A stretch of 64,000 nucleotides of DNA from Candidatus Collinsella stercoripullorum (GTDB lineage: Bacteria > Actinomycetota > Coriobacteriia > Coriobacteriales > Coriobacteriaceae): positions 1 through 64,000 of the forward strand of contig DXAO01000002.1 in NCBI GenBank assembly GCA_019117005.1. The letters are read 5' to 3'. Positions within the stretch are counted from its first letter, which is position 1. Every line of letters begins with the position of its first letter. The notes beneath the pieces were generated by a model, which worked only from the letters and a program-made list of their open reading frames with translations, searched no databases and was not told the DNA's origin. This document shows, piece by piece, positions 60,527-64,000 of the stretch. Position numbers and translations under genes: made by a program.

Positions 60527-61846
60527 CTAGCGCTCCTCGGCGGACCCGGACGACGCCGGGTCGTCGGGCAGCAGCAGGTTGAGCGCGACGGCGATGATGC
60601 CGCCCACGGCGGTGCCGCTGCTCACCAGGTACTGCAGGAAGACCGGGAAGGCTGCCTTGACGTCGGCGGACAGCACGAGGCTCGCCAGGGTGAAGATGAG
60701 CGACAGGCCGATGACCATCATCTTCTTCTGGTCGAGCTGGGACCCGATGATGATGCGCAGGCCGTTGACCACGAGGATCTGGCAGACCACGAGCAGGACG
60801 CCGCAGATGGCGGCCTCGGGGACCGAGGAGATGACGGCCATGAGCTTGGGGCACATGCCGAGGACGACGAGGATCACGCCGGCGACCATCACGACGGTGC
60901 GGCTCGCGACCTTGGTGATGGAGATGATGCCCGCGTTGGTGGAGTAGCCCGTCAGCGGGGTGCCGCCGAAGACCGAGCCGACCAGGCAGCCCAGGCCCTC
61001 GCCGATGACCGCGCGGTTCAGGCGCTCGTCGGTGAGCTCCTCGCCCGTGACGTCGCCCACGGTGAACCACACGCCGGTGGTCTCGATGAGCACGATGAAG
61101 TAGATGAAGGTCATGAGGACGATCGAGGGGATGTCGAACACGGGGGCGCCGAAGTGGAAGGGCATCGGCATGCCGAACCAGGCGGCCGCGGCGACGCCGG
61201 AGAGATCGAGCACGTCCACCGCGGCGGCGGCCACGCAGCCGACGGCCAGCGAGCACAGGACGGACAGGACGCTCACGAGGTGGTGGCGGTAGCCGGTCCG
61301 ATACGCGACGACGTTCATGATGACGAGGGTGACCAGCGAGGCGAGGCCGGGGGCGAGGTTGGCGGCGAGCCCCCCGTCGACGCTGAAGATGCCGCCCGCC
61401 GCGGTGGGCGTGAGGGACAGGCCGACGATCACGATGATGGTGCCGCCGATGTAGGGCGGGATGCACCGGCGCACGATCTTGGCGAACAGGCGCGTGACGC
61501 CGAGCAGGATCAGGATGAGGGCGCCGGGGATGATGCTGCCGACCATCATGGCCATCCCGCCGTTGGTCCCGATGGTAGCGAGCGCGGAGAGCGCGACGAA
61601 GCTCGCGCCCTGGACGACGGGCAGCTTGATGCCCAGGCCGGTCTGGATCAGCGTCGCCAGGCCGGCGGTGAGGAAGCAGATCTGGATCAGCTGGTTGGTG
61701 CCCGCGGTGTCGAGGCCGAGCATCGAGGCGAGGACGATGGGGCAGACGTAGAGGTCCATCGCCAGGACGTGCAGGAACGCCAAACCCACCGCCTTGAGCG
61801 GCTCGACGCGGTCGTTCACGCCGAGTACGAGGTCTTGTGCAGCCAT
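60527..61846 (-). CDS. NCS2-family purine (xanthine/uric acid type) permease
   Basis: 439 aa with about 14 hydrophobic segments. The NCS2 signature region reads VVQGASFVALSALATIG. The second substrate region reads FGGTPLTGYSTNAGIISITK with the conserved TxGxS-like TGYSTN, where proton-coupled xanthine and urate carriers bind base. The ATG at 61846 has GAGGAG 4 bases upstream. It is paired with guaD, so guanine, xanthine or urate are the likely substrates. Confidence 0.9.
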   Translation of the reverse strand: MAAQDLVLGVNDRVEPLKAVGLAFLHVLAMDLYVCPIVLASMLGLDTAGTNQLIQICFLTAGLATLIQTGLGIKLPVVQGASFVALSALATIGTNGGMAMMVGSIIPGALILILLGVTRLFAKIVRRCIPPYIGGTIIVIVGLSLTPTAAGGIFSVDGGLAANLAPGLASLVTLVIMNVVAYRTGYRHHLVSVLSVLCSLAVGCVAAAAVDVLDLSGVAAAAWFGMPMPFHFGAPVFDIPSIVLMTFIYFIVLIETTGVWFTVGDVTGEELTDERLNRAVIGEGLGCLVGSVFGGTPLTGYSTNAGIISITKVASRTVVMVAGVILVVLGMCPKLMAVISSVPEAAICGVLLVVCQILVVNGLRIIIGSQLDQKKMMVIGLSLIFTLASLVLSADVKAAFPVFLQYLVSSGTAVGGIIAVALNLLLPDDPASSGSAEER

Positions 61847-61934
61847 GCAGCTCCTCTCATGAGGGAACAGGTCCCCACGAGCATACCGCATCGGCAGGTC
61901 GGGCGTCCCGACCCCCTCGCAGCCGGGCGGACGC

Positions 61935-61961
61935 GAAACGGGCCGCCCGCAGGCGGCCCGT
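61935..61961 (-). terminator. Terminator of the glutamine synthetase gene
   Basis: Perfect 10-bp arms ACGGGCCGCC and GGCGGCCCGT with loop CGCA. TTTCG follows on the minus strand. Confidence 0.75.
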
Positions 61962-62000
61962 CGGTCGAATCCGTGTGCGACGCGCTCGCGCGAAGCGGTC

Positions 62001-64000
<2,000 letters not shown>

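Noticed and set aside
61847..62000. Purine riboswitch before the NCS2 permease
   Set aside because: The short leader lacks the conserved junction and loop sequences of purine-sensing riboswitches. It mostly holds the upstream gene's terminator.

Overview
The window is a 64-kb piece of a high-GC bacterial chromosome. It most resembles an anaerobic Coriobacteriia (Actinomycetota) genome of the Collinsella/Olsenella kind. That placement is inferred from very high GC, a giant 2-hydroxyacyl-CoA dehydratase activase, a type III glutamine synthetase, a class II LysRS with a C-terminal tRNA-binding domain, and Firmicutes-like housekeeping gene orders. No rRNA gene is present to confirm it. Most genes lie on the minus strand.

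Layout. 1-480: a tRNA-Tyr/Thr/Met operon reading into tuf. 780-3617: a secreted subtilase. 3.7-13.4 kb: tRNA-Thr, then (minus) clpC, disA, ispD, ispF, cysS, rlmB and yacP/rae1, matching the Bacillus clpC-radA-disA-ispD-ispF-cysS-rlmB-rae1 order but without radA. 13.7-21.4 kb: a ribokinase, a 21-bp repeat array, the 1488-aa activase, an 80-bp duplication, a LysR regulator and an ABC-transporter pseudogene. 21.6-31.8 kb: MFS exporter, lysS, greA, tatA, tRNA-Pro, ispE, veg, dtd, rdgB, rph, murI and a HAD hydrolase. 32.0-35.3 kb: an M6-type metalloprotease with an LPXTG-like anchor. 35.5-35.85 kb: tRNA-Val with tandem 3'-end repeats.

36.3-42.55 kb is a visibly lower-GC block: a membrane protein of unknown function, a nucleoside hydrolase, a DcuC-like carrier, a ribokinase and a divergent LacI-ribokinase fusion, together a likely nucleoside/ribose utilisation cassette. 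42.6-47.5 kb holds argCJBD behind a palindromic operator. 48.4-51.9 kb encodes an ECF vitamin transporter (EcfT, a fused EcfA-EcfA', RibU) under an FMN riboswitch. 52-58.5 kb has an iron alcohol dehydrogenase, a NusG-domain-II protein, two paralogous proteins of unknown function, an FKBP isomerase, a small IorA-like Fe-S protein and BioY. 58.7-64 kb holds tRNA-Glu with tandem 3'-end repeats, guanine deaminase, a purine permease and a partial GSIII gene.

The most unusual signal is at the tRNA-Val and tRNA-Glu genes. Each is followed by its terminator, an antisense copy of its own T-arm, a shared set of hairpins with compensatory base changes and GNRA loops, and then a second copy of its own 3' end plus terminator. 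The repeat units are about 188 and 184 bp. tRNA-Thr (3741) has the antisense T-arm only. The arrangement recalls the 178-bp tyrT/rtT repeats of E. coli, but here one structured core occurs at two unrelated tRNA genes.
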